From contig CAJNDS010000107.1 in NCBI GenBank assembly GCA_905221605.1, positions 1 through 64,000 on the forward strand: a stretch of DNA of 64,000 nucleotides, given 5' to 3'. Under the pieces are notes generated by a model that saw only the letters and a list, made by a program, of their open reading frames with translations, was not told where the DNA came from and made no database searches. A program made the position numbers and the translations under genes. This document shows, piece by piece, positions 49,040 through 60,445 of the stretch (positions are counted from its first letter, which is position 1; each line of letters begins with the position of its first letter). This DNA is from Symbiodinium natans (taxonomy: Eukaryota; Sar; Dinophyceae; Suessiales; Symbiodiniaceae).

Positions 49040-50735
49040 CATCAAACCTTTTTTGGACCCTAGCGTGCTCGTGGCCAGCCAAATGCCTGGAGCCAAAAAT
49101 TACTCGGGAACAGCGCGTTTTTCTCTGTCTGGCCTTGCTAAATCGTGCCTGGGGCCAAAAATTACTCCAAAACAGTGCGTTTCTTTGTGTGTGGCTTCTT
49201 TAAGTAAGCTCTTTCGAAGGTCCCAGGAAGCTCCGTGGGGGGTACCCCAGGATTCGGGAAAAATGGCTCGATTCTCAGTGAATTTTAAATAGAATTTATA
49301 TAGCGGAAATGACCCCTTAATTTTCTGGAATTGTGGCCTTCCTGTGGGGTACCCCAAGAGAGGGTAAGCCACCCTAAGCCGCAGTCAAACCCGGATCAAA
49401 AAATGGACCCTCGAGTGCTCGTGGCCAGCCAAATGCCTGGAGCCAAAAATTACTCGGGAACAGCGCGTTTTTCTCTGTCTGGCCTTGCTAAATCGTGCTT
49501 GGTGCAAAAAATTACTCCAAAACAGTGCGTTTCTTTGTGTGTGGCCTCTTTAAGTAAGCTCTTTCGAAGGTCCCAGGAAGCTCCGTGGGGGGTACTCCAG
49601 GATTCGGGAAAAATGGCTCGATTCTCAGTAAATTTTAAATAGAATTTATATAGCGGAAATGACTCCTTAATTTTCTGGAATTGTGGCTTTCCTGTGGGGT
49701 ACCCCAAGAGAGGGTAGGCCACCCTAAGCCCCAATCAAACCCGGATCAAAAAATGGACCCTCGAGTGCTCGTGGCCAGCCAAATGCCTGGAGCCAAAAAT
49801 TATTCGGGAACAGCGCGTTTTTCTCTGTCTGGCCTTGCTAAATCGTGCTTGGGGCCAAAAATTATTCCAAAACAGTGCGTTTCTTTGTGTGTGGCCTCTT
49901 TAAGTAAGCTCTTTCAAAGGTCCCAGGAAGCTCCGTGGGGGGTACCCCAGGATTCGGGAAAAATGGCTCGATTCTCAGTAAATTTTAAATAGAATTTATA
50001 TAGCGGAAATGACCCCTTAATTTTCTGGAATTGTGGCCTTCCTGTGGGGTACCCCAAGAGAGGGTAAGCCACCCTAAGCCCCAGTCAAACCCGGATCAAA
50101 AAATGGACCCTCGAGTGCTCGTGGCCAGCCAAATGCCTGGAGCCAAAAATTACTCGGGAACAGCGCGTTTTTCTCTGTCTGGCCTTGCTAAATCGTGCTT
50201 GGGGCCAAAAATTACTCCAAAACAGTGCGTTTCTTTGTGTGTGGCCTCTTTAAGTAAGCTCTTGCGAAGGTCCCAGGAAGCTCCGTGGGGGGTACCCCAG
50301 GATTCGGGAAAAATGGCTCGATTCTCAGTAAATTTTAAATAGAATTTATATAGCGGAAATGACCTCTAATTTTCTGGAATTGTGGCCTTCCTGTGGGGTA
50401 CCCCAAGAGAGGGTAAGCCACCGTAAGCCCCAGTCAAACCCGGATCAAAAAATGGACCCTCGAGTGCTCGTGGCCAGCCAAATGCCTGGAGCCAAAAATC
50501 ACTCGGGAACAGCGCGTTTTTCTTTGTCTGGCCTTGCTAAATCGTGCTTGGGCCCAAAAATTACTCCAAAACAGTGCGTTTCTTTATGTGTGGCCTCTTT
50601 ACGTAAGCTCTTTCGAAGGTTTGCAGGAGGCTGAAAGCTTTTTCGAGGTCCCAGGGAAGCTCCGTCCGTGGGGGGGTACCTCAGTATTCGGGAAAAATGG
50701 CCCGAATTTTAAATAGAATTTATATGTCTTTCCTT
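49040..50735. repeat. 350-bp tandem array, about 4.8 units
   Basis: Successive units are exactly 350 bp apart (for example GTGGGGTACCCCAAGAGAGG at 49343, 49693, 50043; the fifth unit is 3 bp shorter and its end diverges after 50620). Each unit has two related 61-bp halves, GAGCCAAAAATTACTCGGGA... and GGGCCAAAAATTACTCCAAA.... A 103-residue frame is open in each unit, but unit length is not a multiple of three and substitutions between units change residues as often as not, so I do not call it a gene. Confidence 0.93.
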
Positions 50736-50867
50736 TCTAAATCGGGCTTGGAGCCAAAAATTACCCCAAAAAGAACTTAGGCGCCTTACAAATGCTTTGG
50801 GTGGCACCCACAGGCGGGGGTAAGCCCCCTTCAGCCACCCAAAGGCCTCAGCAAAGCCGACTTTCCA

Positions 50868-50975
50868 GTCTTACCCAGAAGTAAATGGTAAGTATGGAGC
50901 GTAACTACAGCCATTTATTGTATAAGTGCATGGTCTGTACACATATCTTCTGTACTATCTTCACCACGAAGCTTC
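50868..50975. repeat. Right flanking direct repeat of the 350-bp array
   Basis: Diverged copy of 48885-48995. Downstream TGCTTTGGGTGGCA(C/T)CC is itself repeated at about 50790 and 51087, so the array sits in a nest of duplications. Confidence 0.75.
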
Positions 50976-51270
50976 GTGGGGGCGTGGCTGAGGCGTGTTT
51001 CCAACAGACAATGCTATCAATTCCAAAATACTGCCAATTCAAAAGATTGACATCAAGACACGCTTAAGAACTTAAGCGTCCTACAGATGCTTTGGGTGGC
51101 ATCCTGGGGTGGGATATACTAGAGCTCCAAGTACATGACGGAACACTTTTGCGCTGAAGGTTTCGGACGTCCGTCTCTCTTTCCACACACTACGCATGTA
51201 AGGACGACAAGCCTAAACCCTAAACCCTAAACCCTGAACCCTGAACCCTGAACCCTAAACCCTAACTCAG

Positions 51271-52060
51271 GATCGGGGCGCCTCGCTGGACTCCGACTTG
51301 GCCGCGCAAGCTCGCGCCCTGGAGCCCCTGAAAGAGCACATCACCCGACTCCCCGTGGCGCCCCCCTTTAGGGTTTAGGGTTTAGGGTTTAGGGTATAGG
51401 GTATAGGGTTCCCCCGCCCCGACAAAAAGTAAGAGAGAAGAAGCCAAGACACCCCCCAAACCCCAACAGCAAACACAAGGAGAAGGAAGCCAAGAACCCC
51501 CAAACCCCTAAACCCTAAGCCCCTCGTAAGTAAAACGATGCCTGTATGGTCCCCAATGTTGGGGGGGGGGGGAGCGGGCTGGACCCATCCAAGCTGAATC
51601 TCGGCCTAAACCCTCCTCAAACTCCTTAAACTCCTTATACAAACTCCTTATTCTCCTTATACTCCTTATACTCCTTATACTCCTTATACTGCTTAACTCC
51701 TTAAACCCTAAACTCCTTAACAGACCCCCAGACCCCTAAACCCTAAAGCCTTGGCTGACGCACAGCCGGGCACCAGGCGCGGGCGCTGCGCGCTGCGGTA
51801 GAAGGCGCCACCCTGCGGGTGTGTTGGGGGTTTAATCCCACCCTCAAGGGGTTTCGGCGTCTAGGGGATAAAGCCGGATTCATTAGTTTAGGTATTTCGG
51901 GGCCTAAAGATGCCACACTTCACCCTCAAGGAAGGAAGTGTTTCCAAGTTCCGCCCCAAAACCTCAATACCCAACAACCCCCCCCAAAACCCCAACACCC
52001 CTCAACACGCCAGGTGGCCACCGCGAGTTGGCCAAGCGGCTCGTAGGTTCGCTTGTGGCC
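51271..52060 (+). CDS. Exon-like segments, unrecognised
   Basis: About 51271-51362 reads DRGASLDSDLAAQARALEPL then KEHITRLPVAP. It is flanked on the left by CCCTAAA repeats (51213-51262) and on the right by TTTAGGG repeats (51366-51408), the clearest example of the tract pattern. Two more short pieces lie near 51770-51815 (ARALRAAVEGATLR) and 52013-52065 (HRELAKRLVGSLVAFL), again with C-rich sequence before and G-rich after. No domain is recognised. Confidence 0.38.
51608..51700. repeat. CTCCTTATA 9-bp minisatellite
   Basis: Tandem CTCCTTATA units with CTCCTTAAA variants, within the C-rich stretch before the exon-like piece at 51770. Confidence 0.85.
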
Positions 52061-52575
52061 TTTTTGAGGGGGGGGGGGGGAGGTGGGAAGGGGAGCTTGG
52101 GGGGGGGGGGCTCTTCTCGTTTCTTTTGGTGTGGGGAGCTTCGGGGTTAGGGGAATTCGGGGTTAGGGGGTTAGGGTTGCAGGGGTTTAAGTAGGGATCC
52201 CAAGCCCATCATGAAACTGAAATGGGAGGGAGGGTCTAAGGGCTCCAAGCCCCAAAGCCCAAGCCCCGCCCAAAAAAACACGAGTTGCACAGCTGAAAGC
52301 GAAATGGGGGGCAGTCTCAAATTCTTACCTCAACCTCCACATGGGTGAAGGGTCCACCCCGGCCCCCTAGCATCCCGAACATTCCCGACGCTTTGTGCAG
52401 AAGTGCCGCTCAATCCTCCCCAAACCCTCAAACAGCCCTAAACCCCCCTACATCCACAAAACTCCCCCTAAACCCCTAAATTTCCTAAAGCCCTAAAGCC
52501 CCTCAAGCTCCGTAAACCTTCCCCTAGCCCTTCAACCCCAAACCCTAAAGCCCTTTCAACTTCCCCTGCGCGCCA

Positions 52576-52939
52576 GGGCAGTGGGCCGAGGAGCGCGACA
52601 GCTGGGCGCGGCCGGCGGCTCCGGAGGCTCTTTGGAGCTTGCGGTTCAGACAACAAACCAGAACTCTCCCTACGCAAACCCCTAACACCCCTAAAGCTCC
52701 TCTAAGCAACTGCTGTTGAGGCAGAGGGACTTGCGGAATGCCCAGTTTGCTTCAGAGCGCTCTGTGGTGGCCTTAGAGATGCTTCCCCCTTCTCCAAGTC
52801 ACCCTGTTTCATCCTTGCTGGGCGCTATTTGGGGGGGGGGTCTAGGAGGTTCAGGGTTTGGGTTAGCTAGGGGTCTTGGGGGTGTTTAGGAGGTTTAGGG
52901 TTTTTTTTCGGGTTTGGGAACTTTTCCTTCGTCCGCGTC

Positions 52940-53028
<89 letters not shown>

Positions 53029-55368
53029 ACGGCACTGAGGCGAGGGAGGGCCTGCGGCGCTTGTCGATGCCAGCGGCCGCAGCAGCCGCAGCTTCGCTAG
53101 GGGAGAGCCCGCGGTGCAAAGCAATGGCAGTTTTTAGGGCCTCGGAAGCATCTTCCCAAGGCCGGACGTGTGGCCACTTCCTGTGTACAGCCTGCGCAAC
53201 GGAGCTTTCCTTGCAATCCACCAGCTGCGGCCTCAGAACTCACGCGCGCCTCAGAAGTCGTTCAGATGCGATCACACCGCTTTTGTTTATTTGAGACGAC
53301 AATTAAAGCATCGTAGATGGGGATGTTCCCCTTATTTTAACAGTTCTTAATCGGAATTATGATAGGGGGTACGATAATACCTATTAAGGACTGTTCGTAT
53401 AAGGGGGAACATCCCAAATCATAGATCATACTCGTCAAGTGCGTTGTGAGAATCGAAGGTCCCCGGTGTCCTGTCTGCCGCCAGCCCTTCCAGCCGCCAC
53501 CCCACAGACCACCGGATCCGCGCGAGGAGCCAGTTGTTGAGAGAAGTCTTCTGCATCGACTCAGCCCGTATCTTCTCAATCCCCAAACCCTTTCAAGCCG
53601 ACTCCCTAAACCCCCCCCGGAACCCTGCTTAAACCCAAAAAACCCCACACCTCCAAACCCAAGCGAAAACCAAAAAGAAGCAAAGCAACCAAAACATCCG
53701 CCACCCAAGCGCCCCCCGAGATTCCCCGAAGGATCCCGCGGCTTGGTTTGCCTTCTTCGACGAGGACGGCTCCGGATACCTGGAGCGGCAACTCTTGGAG
53801 AAGGCGACCGCCCCTAAAGCGTGGTTCAGGGGGGTTTAGGGCTTAGGGCTTAGGCTTATAGGGTTTAGGGTTTAGCGGGGTTTGAATGTGGTGTGCACAG
53901 GGACTTACGAGGGTTTATTGGGTTTATAGGGCCGAAAAGCTCAAAACGTGTGTTTTTGGCATTTCAAGGCTCCAATAAAAGCCTGCAACCATCCTCCAAG
54001 TGAGGCTGGCACCCCCTAAAACCTCAACCCCAAGCCCTAGAACCCTAAACCCTAAACCCTACACCCCAAACCCCAAAACCCCTAAAACCCCAAAACCTTA
54101 ACACCCTAAGCCCGAAACTTGGAGGTGCTGCCTGCCGTCGTCCCGGTGGATGCCGCCAAGCTCGAGGCGCCCCAGGGAATCCCCTTTGGGGGGGGTGGAG
54201 TTTGGGGGCTTAGGTTGTAGGGTTTTAGGTTTAGGGTGCAGGGCTTTCTGCATCTACTCTAAGTTTCCGATGTTCTGGTATAGTGTGCTATATTCTGTTG
54301 TACGTGTTGTATTATGTTGCATTATGCTACATTATGTTGTAGTATGCTATATCATGTGATATATTGTGTTGGATTTTCGTCTTGCTTTGTGGATCTATCG
54401 TACCATATTGGGCAAGGGGCAGGGCGGGCTTGCTATCAAAGAAAGAAAGACAGAAAGACAGAAAGGCAGAAAGACAGAAAGACGGAAAGACAGAAAGACA
54501 GAAAGACGGAAGGAATGAAGGAAAGAAGGAAAGAAAGACGAAAGACACAGAAAGAACGTAAGAAAGGAACAAACCTTGAGAGCGGAACGCCTTGCAGCTA
54601 GCGTCTTCTATGCCTGGTCATGTCGATGTCTACTGCTTCCCAGGCTTCACTGCGCGGCTCGCTGTGGCGTGAGTGGGACCGTGGCAGTTGCACGTACTCC
54701 CCGCTGTTAGCCGCTAGCCCTTCTGTTGCAGCATGTTTCTGCAGCGAGAATGCTTGTCACTCCTGCATCAGCGACTGCATAGTGGCCGAATTACATATAC
54801 AATAAAGCAAAACAAAGCGCAAACAAGCCTTAGTCTGTACGATAGAAACTAAAAAGCCGCGCAGTTCTGTGGCGGGGGTACAGCGCCCGAAGGCATCCCC
54901 GGAGCTTCTCTGAAATCCCTTTTAGAGCAGAAGCGTTGGTTTGGAAGCTTGGGGGGTAGTATCACTTGGAACGCACATTGGGCCTGTATGCCCTAAAGCC
55001 CAACTGCAGGCTCTGTAGGCTTTAAGATAGCCCGAAGCGCGCCTTAAATAAAAGGACCCGGCCGGCGAGGGGCGGATTTCCCGGAAAGCCTTTTGCGCCG
55101 AGAGGGGCCTCCTGCGGAGCCCTCGGTGACGAAAGCGTAGGAGTCTGCGTTTTTTTTTTGTCCTTATTGTGGTGGGGGTTCCCTTAAAGCTCTAAAGCCC
55201 CAAGAACCCCTAAACTCGTAAGACCCTACTTGTAAGACCCTAAACCCCTTCAACAAACCCCAAAACCCACAAGCCCCCCACACAGCGGTAAGCTCTCCTC
55301 AAGGCGCTGGCTGGCGGAGCACCTCGAGGAGCTCAACGAAGAGCGCGAGAAGGGGCCAGCGCCCTCGG
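52576..55368 (+). CDS. RING-finger plus EF-hand protein gene, multi-exon, partial
   Basis: Exons: possible 52576-~52655; ~53045-53230 (with TCGHFLCTACATELSLQS); 53446-~53577 (RCPVCRQPFQPPP, then DPREEPVVERSLLHRLSPYL); 53732-~53815 (DPAAWFAFFDEDGSGYLERQ); 54125-54166 (VLPAVVPVDAAKLE); 54644-~54700 (SLRGSLWREWDRGSC); about 55287-55368 (RRWLAEHLEELNEEREKGPA). The second and third give CGHxxCxxC...CPxC, the second half of a RING; the first zinc pair is not seen clearly. FFDEDGSGYLE is an EF-hand loop with D, D and S ligands, but Gln/Leu follow where the final acidic ligand is expected. The LWREWDRGS segment looks like a degenerate second EF-hand. Ca2+-regulated ubiquitin ligase is a reasonable inference only. 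A palindromic element lies between the two RING exons. Confidence 0.6.
52943..53027. repeat. (GT)n microsatellite
   Basis: Pure GT repeat of 85 bp just upstream of the RING exon. The Cys/Val and Thr/His frames across it are artefacts. Confidence 0.98.
53319..53415. mobile_element. Introner/MITE-like palindromic element, copy B
   Basis: GGGGATGTTCCCCTTATTTT with AACAGTTCTTAAT at left and ATTAAGGACTGTTCGTATAA with GGGGGAACATCCC at right. 97 bp, almost fully self-complementary, within the intron separating the two RING-encoding exons. Confidence 0.9.
53826..54118. repeat. Intron with opposite telomere-like arms
   Basis: Between the EF-hand exon and the next exon, 53826-53885 is GGTTTAGGGCTTAGGGCTTA-type and 54013-54112 is CCCTAAACCCTACACCCCAA-type. 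The two arms are reverse complementary in consensus and could pair in the pre-mRNA. Confidence 0.8.
54440..54570. repeat. (GAAAGACA)n minisatellite
   Basis: Octamer GAAAGACA with GAAAGGCA and GAAAGACG variants; purine-rich on the + strand. Confidence 0.93.
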
Positions 55369-55412
55369 AGTTTGTGGGGGGGGGGGGGGGGTTTTCGGGG
55401 GGGTTCCTTGTG

Positions 55413-55630
55413 GGGTGCTTGTGGGGTGTTTGCGGGGTGCTTGTGGGGTGCTTGTGGGGTGCTCGTGGGGTGCTTGTGGGGTGCTTGTGGAGGTGCTTGT
55501 GGGGTGCTTGTGGGGTGCTTGTGGGGTGCTTGTGGGGTGCTTGTGGGGTGCTTGTGGGGTGCTTGTGGGGTGCTTGTGGGGTGCTTGTGGGGTGCTTGTG
55601 GGGTGCTTGTGGGGTGTTTGTGGTGTGTTT
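55413..55630. repeat. 11-bp (TTGTGGGGTGC)n array
   Basis: About twenty near-identical 11-mers directly following a G run and an exon end. All three + frames are open because the unit lacks stop triplets. The GGGG every 11 bases could favour G-quadruplexes. Confidence 0.95.
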
Positions 55631-55639
55631 TAGGGCTTT

Positions 55640-57240
55640 AGATGGTTTGGGGGTTTAGAGGTTCCGGGCATCCATTGGCTTTGCCCTCTCTACTGCTGTT
55701 AGCCTTATGGGGGTCAGCAAAAAGTATGAGCCGCTTTGGCGGGCCTCTATTCAAACATGTTCTTTCCTGGTTTAGGGTAGGTCCAAGATTGAGATCAAAC
55801 CCCTTCTTGCTACTTCAATTCTGTCGGCCCATTTCTTATCGGTGGGTCCTCTTTCAGCAAGGTCCGGCAACCCATTCTTATAGCAACCTTAAACCCTAAC
55901 CTAAGCCTAAACCCTAAACCACTTTATCTAGGCATCCCCTACGCCCTGCACCCTACAACCCCCGAGCCAGCTCTGCGCTGTCTCGAGGCCGCCCCCGCCC
56001 TTGGATAAGGATCGCCTGGGTCCCAGAGCTTGGCCCTTCTTTCTGAGGTTTTGGAGCTTCTTGGGTTTGTGTTTGGATGAGGGTTAGGGTTTAGGGTTTA
56101 GTCACTTTTTGCTTTGGCGGGGGGCCTTGAATTGCTTGGACCAACCCCAGGCCCTCCACCCAAACAGAGAGCAAAGAGCGGAGCCTGAACCCCAAGACCC
56201 CAAACCTAGCCCAAAACACTCCTTTAAACGCAAAGCAATGTCGCTAATCCTGAATCCAAACCCTAAAATCAACCCCAACACCCCTAACATCCTGGCAAGC
56301 AAAAAGCTTCCCAAGGTGAAGGATGGTTCGGAGCCCCAGGGTTTTTGAAGGTTTAGGGCGGGGGTTTGGTGTTTAGGGTTCATGGTCGGGGAGGGGGTAT
56401 GGGGGCTAAGCTTCCAGAGGGCCTTCGCTCCAAGCTTGGGTGGTCTTAAGAGGCTTTTGGAAAGGGTGTGGCTGAGCTTCCAAAGGGCCTTCGGTCCAAG
56501 CTTGGTCTCGGGCCTCGGGAGGTTGTTGGAGAGGGTGTTCGGTCCTTGTTTCCGAAGCCCTAGGCCCGAGGCCCTGAGCCTGAACTGCAAAGCCCGAAAC
56601 CCTAAACCCTAAACCCTAAACCCTAAACCCTAAACCCGAAACCCGAAACCCGAAACCCGAAACCCGAAACCCTGACCCCTAAACCGCATTCCTTGGGGGA
56701 GGGTCTGGCCTCTTGGGCTCTCGATTTGCCGCTCTGCAGCTCTGCTGTGACTCCCTTCGTTTCAGCACTCCAAAACCCTAAGCCTAATACCCTCAGCCCT
56801 TTAAGGCCCTAGGCCCAATATACCCAATACTCCCAATACACCCTGAATCGTTGCGATCTCCAAATTCGGTTCCCTCCTCCATCATCCTCCCGAGGTTCCG
56901 CCACTGGGCAAATGCTGGAACCACCGGCATGGGGAAGGCCCCCCTGAAAGTCGTTTGTGCAGCAGCAAAGCGATGCCCCCCCTGATCTGGCAGGCGGAAG
57001 TTCTGCGAGCTGCCCGACTCTTGGGGGGCAGGGTGTTTAGGGTTTGGGGTTTAGGGTTTAGGGTTGCGTCTCAAAAGCAGAGCTCCTACTGCCTGAAGAG
57101 GCCCCTGGGATGTGTGAAACTATCCCCTCGTTGCTTTAAGGGGATCGTATTTCGGAAACCCTAAACCCTAAACCCTAAACCCTAAACCCTAAAGCCCTCA
57201 ACCCTAAACCCTCGGAAGAGGGTTTTGATGCCTTTGAGAT
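55640..57240. other. Mostly non-coding with telomere-like tracts
   Basis: Holds C-rich tracts (about 55890-55925, 56160-56285, 56592-56690, 57158-57215), G-rich tracts (56080-56100, 56350-56400, 57033-57065), and possible short exons at about 55965-56040 and 56975-57030 with no recognisable domain. 56401-56580 has two related GCTTCCA(G/A)AGGGCCTTCG copies. Confidence 0.4.
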
Positions 57241-57251
57241 TTGTTATGCTG

Positions 57252-57347
57252 GGCGCTGTTGCTCAGGTGCTCAAATCTTGTGGGACCTCGTCGCTAGAAG
57301 CCTCGGCGGTGGCTGCCAGCAGAGAGCCCAGTGATTGGGGGGGGGGG
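57252..57347 (+). CDS. Exon-like segment, unrecognised
   Basis: After GCTCAG at about 57270, one frame reads VLKSCGTSSLEASAVAASRE then PSDW before a G run. A large CCCTAAG/CCCTAAA tract follows (57366-57480). Family unknown. Confidence 0.3.
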
Positions 57348-57709
57348 ACTTTTCGCGGATTGGAGGCCCTAACCCTAAGCCCTAAGCCCTAAGCCCTAAG
57401 CCCGAAGCCCTAAGCCCTAAGCCCTAAGCCCTAAACCCTAAACTGCCCTAAACCCTAAACCTTAAACCCTAAACGCAAAACCTGAAGGAAACAGCTGAGC
57501 GCCATTGGGCCCCGAGGTCGCGAATGGATTGAGCGATGCTGGATGTTGTGGGCCGTGGGCCCAGCGCAACCGGTAGCTCTGCTCTGAGCCAGACGCTGCT
57601 ACTGCAAATGCAAACCCTAAACCCTAAACCCTGAACCCTGAACCCTGAACCCTACTAAACCCTAAGCCCTGAACCCTAAACCCTGAACCCTGAACTTCCT
57701 TCCATTCAG

Positions 57710-58640
57710 CTGCACCCCCTCGCCCGCCTGGCAAAAAGCCCGAGGATCGCGACAAAAGCGGCCGCATCTCCCTCAAGGACACCCCGAAGAGCACCAAGCC
57801 GTTAACGCCGCGGCAACACAGTTTAGGGTTCAGGGTTATAGGGTTTAGGGTTTACGGTTTAGGGTGTAGGGTGTCGGGTGTGGGGCTATAGGGTTACACA
57901 TCTAAGCCCCTCGTCCTGAGACCCAAATCCTCATTCAAGCTGGGCCCTGTGTAGCTTTCTTTAGGATTTAAGGTTCACGGCAACAGCTACCAATAGGCAA
58001 CATTGTTCAAGAGGGTTAGGGTTTTTGTGAAGTGACAAGAACAAGTACAAGCACGAGTCAGTGACTCCTAGTAACTAAGCCTCCCGACAGAAACCCTAAA
58101 CCCCAAACCGTAAACCTAAATCCTAAACCCCAAGCCCTCTTCGTACTTGAGGAGTTCTGCGCAGATGGCGGCCTCGCAGTTGGGCCCTTGGGGATAGGGT
58201 TGAGGGTTGAGAGTTGAGACTGTCCGGCTCATGGCTGAACACGCAGGGCCCAGCCCAAACCCCAAACCCTCATTAAACCCCTCAACCACCCGAGGACATG
58301 ATGCTACAGCAGAGCACCTTGGCGGCCGCGAAGCGAGTGGTGCGCAGGATGGAGTCGGCGTCCCAGCCTTCTACTCTTATTATTAAAGGCGGATAATCAC
58401 ACCAGCTTGTATTCCTTCCTTTCTCTTTCTTGCCGTCTCTCTCTCTCTATGCCTTAAAACATATCTGCATGTACGTAAGCATGAGCTTACGTGAAAAACG
58501 TATAGATAGACGAACATACGCCCCCCGCTCGAAGAGTCCGAAAAACGTTGTGAGGCTGGAGGTCCACGACCCCGCAGCCCTAGTGGCCTGCTGCCAGCAG
58601 CTGGTCGAGTGTGCGGTGGGGATCCGCCCAGAGGCGCCTT
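57710..58640 (+). CDS. EF-hand/centrin-like exon and following exon-like pieces
   Basis: 57710-~57821 contains EDRDKSGRISLKD, an EF-hand loop with D, D, S and final D in the right positions and wording close to the third loop of centrins (SGKISLRNL). The usual helix-F residues after it (LRRVAKE) are replaced by TPKSTKPLTP. Exon-like pieces follow: about 58145-58190 (EEFCADGGLAVGPLG), 58292-~58372 (EDMMLQQSTLAAAKRVVRRM) and 58529-~58640 (NVVRLEVHDPAALVACCQQL then VECAVGIRPEA). Flanking C-rich/G-rich tracts frame the first exon (57606-57695 and 57823-57890). Whether all belong to one gene is unknown; Ca2+ binding is inferred for the first only. Confidence 0.45.
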
Positions 58641-58944
58641 TTAGGGTTTTTTTTTAGGCCCCATGCTTTCGTGACGGGGTGTTTTTTGGGGGGCAGTTTC
58701 GGTTCAGTGTTGTAAGGGGTCTTGGGAAGTTTTGGGGTAGCAGCTAGGCCTTGTCCCTCAAAAGCGCCACAGGATCCGGTGGAGGCGTGGCCGGCCACGG
58801 CCTGCCGACGGCTCCGGGAACGCGCGTCGCAGCCCGGGAGCCGAGGAAGAAATCCCCCAAGTCCCCCCCAAGAGGAGTTCCACCGTGATGTGAGGTCCTG
58901 CCTGAGATACGTTTGGGGGACATCGAGACGTGAGGGTTCTAGCG

Positions 58945-58968
58945 AGGCAGAGCGGGAGAGAGAGAGAG

Positions 58969-59005
<37 letters not shown>

Positions 59006-59251
59006 AGAGAGCGGAGAGGGTTGAGAGAGCAGAGACAGAAGAGACAGAAGAGAGAGAAGAGAGAGAAGAGAGAGAAGAGAGAGAAGAGAGAGAAGAGAGA
59101 GAAGAGAGAGAAGAGAGAGAAGAGAGAGAAGAGAGAGAAAAGAGAGGAGAGAGAAGAGAGAGAAGAGAGAGAAAAGAGAGGAGAGAGAAGAGAGTGTGGA
59201 GAGAGAAGAGAGAGAAGAGTGAGAAGAGAGAGAAGAGAGACAAGACTCAGA

Positions 59252-59286
<35 letters not shown>

Positions 59287-59310
59287 GAAAGAGAGAGCGA
59301 GCGAGCGAGC
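58945..59310. repeat. (GAGAGAGAA)n / (GA)n minisatellite
   Basis: AGAGAGAAG 9-mers (about 59041-59240) between (GA)n flanks. It lies directly upstream of the J-domain gene, and the long Arg/Glu frame reading from it into that gene is an artefact. Confidence 0.95.
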
Positions 59311-59485
59311 AGGATTGGCAGGTAGATTTGGCTGCATGTACATTGGATATTTTGGGCTTGGAGTGATCGGCTTGCCTAGGGCAAAGACTCTATGGCGCCA
59401 CCGCCACCCATTGCTGGAACTCGGTGCCTCACGCAGACCCGACAGGATCCCCCTCAAAATCAGAGCCGCCTCTCCGTTGCCTGTC

Positions 59486-60394
59486 ATGCTGCGCCTGAGC
59501 CATGCGCGCCGCTGCGACCTCTACCACGCCTTGGGCGTGCGCCCGAGCGCATCGCAGAACGAGCTCCGGGAGGCGTACCTGCGGCGCGCCAAGCAGTACC
59601 ATCCGGATGTGACTTGGAGTTTCAAAGGGGCGCTGGGGTACTGTCGTCTGGAATTTGGTCGCATCGAGCGTCCAATGGTTCAACAGCTGCTTCAATGTTG
59701 AAGGCTTCGGGATCTCCTTTTGCCCCCACTTTTTGCACATTTTGCAGGTGTCCGGGTCCAGCTGCGCAAGCTTCCAGCGGGTGCAGCACGCGTGGGAGAC
59801 CCTCCGGGATCCCACACGCCGGAAGGTCTACGACAACGGCTTGCCGAGGAGCGCAGGCGAGGAGGGCCCAATGGGAACAAACGATGGGCACATGAGCTCG
59901 GAAATATTCAAGTCCAGAAGAGAGTCCAGTCGTTGGGTAGCTTCTCAGCAGCTCCGGTTTTGACCCTCCTCCCCACTGGCAAGCTTTCGGGAGGCGTGGC
60001 ACGCCAGCCCAGCCCGGCTGGCCATCGGAACGGCTACTTTGCAACCCAGAGCTCGGGAGTGTTTGGGCTTCTGTTGTATCGTAACCCCCACTCCCCCCCC
60101 CCCCCCCCCCGGGGAAAAATCTGCTGTGTGTGCAAGAAGGGTTTCCAGGTTATGCCGGTTACGCCGGCGCAGGCGCCGGGCATCGCCACTGGTATGAGGA
60201 CCTGAAGGCCGCCCACGAAGCCCGCAGCAAGGAGCCGAGAAGCATGAGGGTGCCCCCCAGAAGCTTGTGCAAAGATGTGTGAAACTCCTTTGAAATTCGA
60301 GACCTGTGAAGCCCGTTTTTGTCCTCTCTTTCCTCTCTCTCCCTCTCTCTCCCTCTCTCTCCCTCTCCGTCTGTCTCCCTCTCCCTCGCTCTCC

Positions 60395-60445
<51 letters not shown>

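Noticed and set aside
49331-50342. 103-residue frames repeated in the 350-bp array
   Set aside because: Unit length is not a multiple of three, and changes between units are often non-synonymous, so no sign of protein selection.
52867-53221. Thr/His and Cys/Val frames over the GT repeat
   Set aside because: Translation of the dinucleotide repeat; only the part after 53045 is considered coding.
59021-59485. N-terminal Arg/Glu extension in frame with the J-domain
   Set aside because: Encoded by the GA minisatellite; the J-domain start fits the ATG at 59486.
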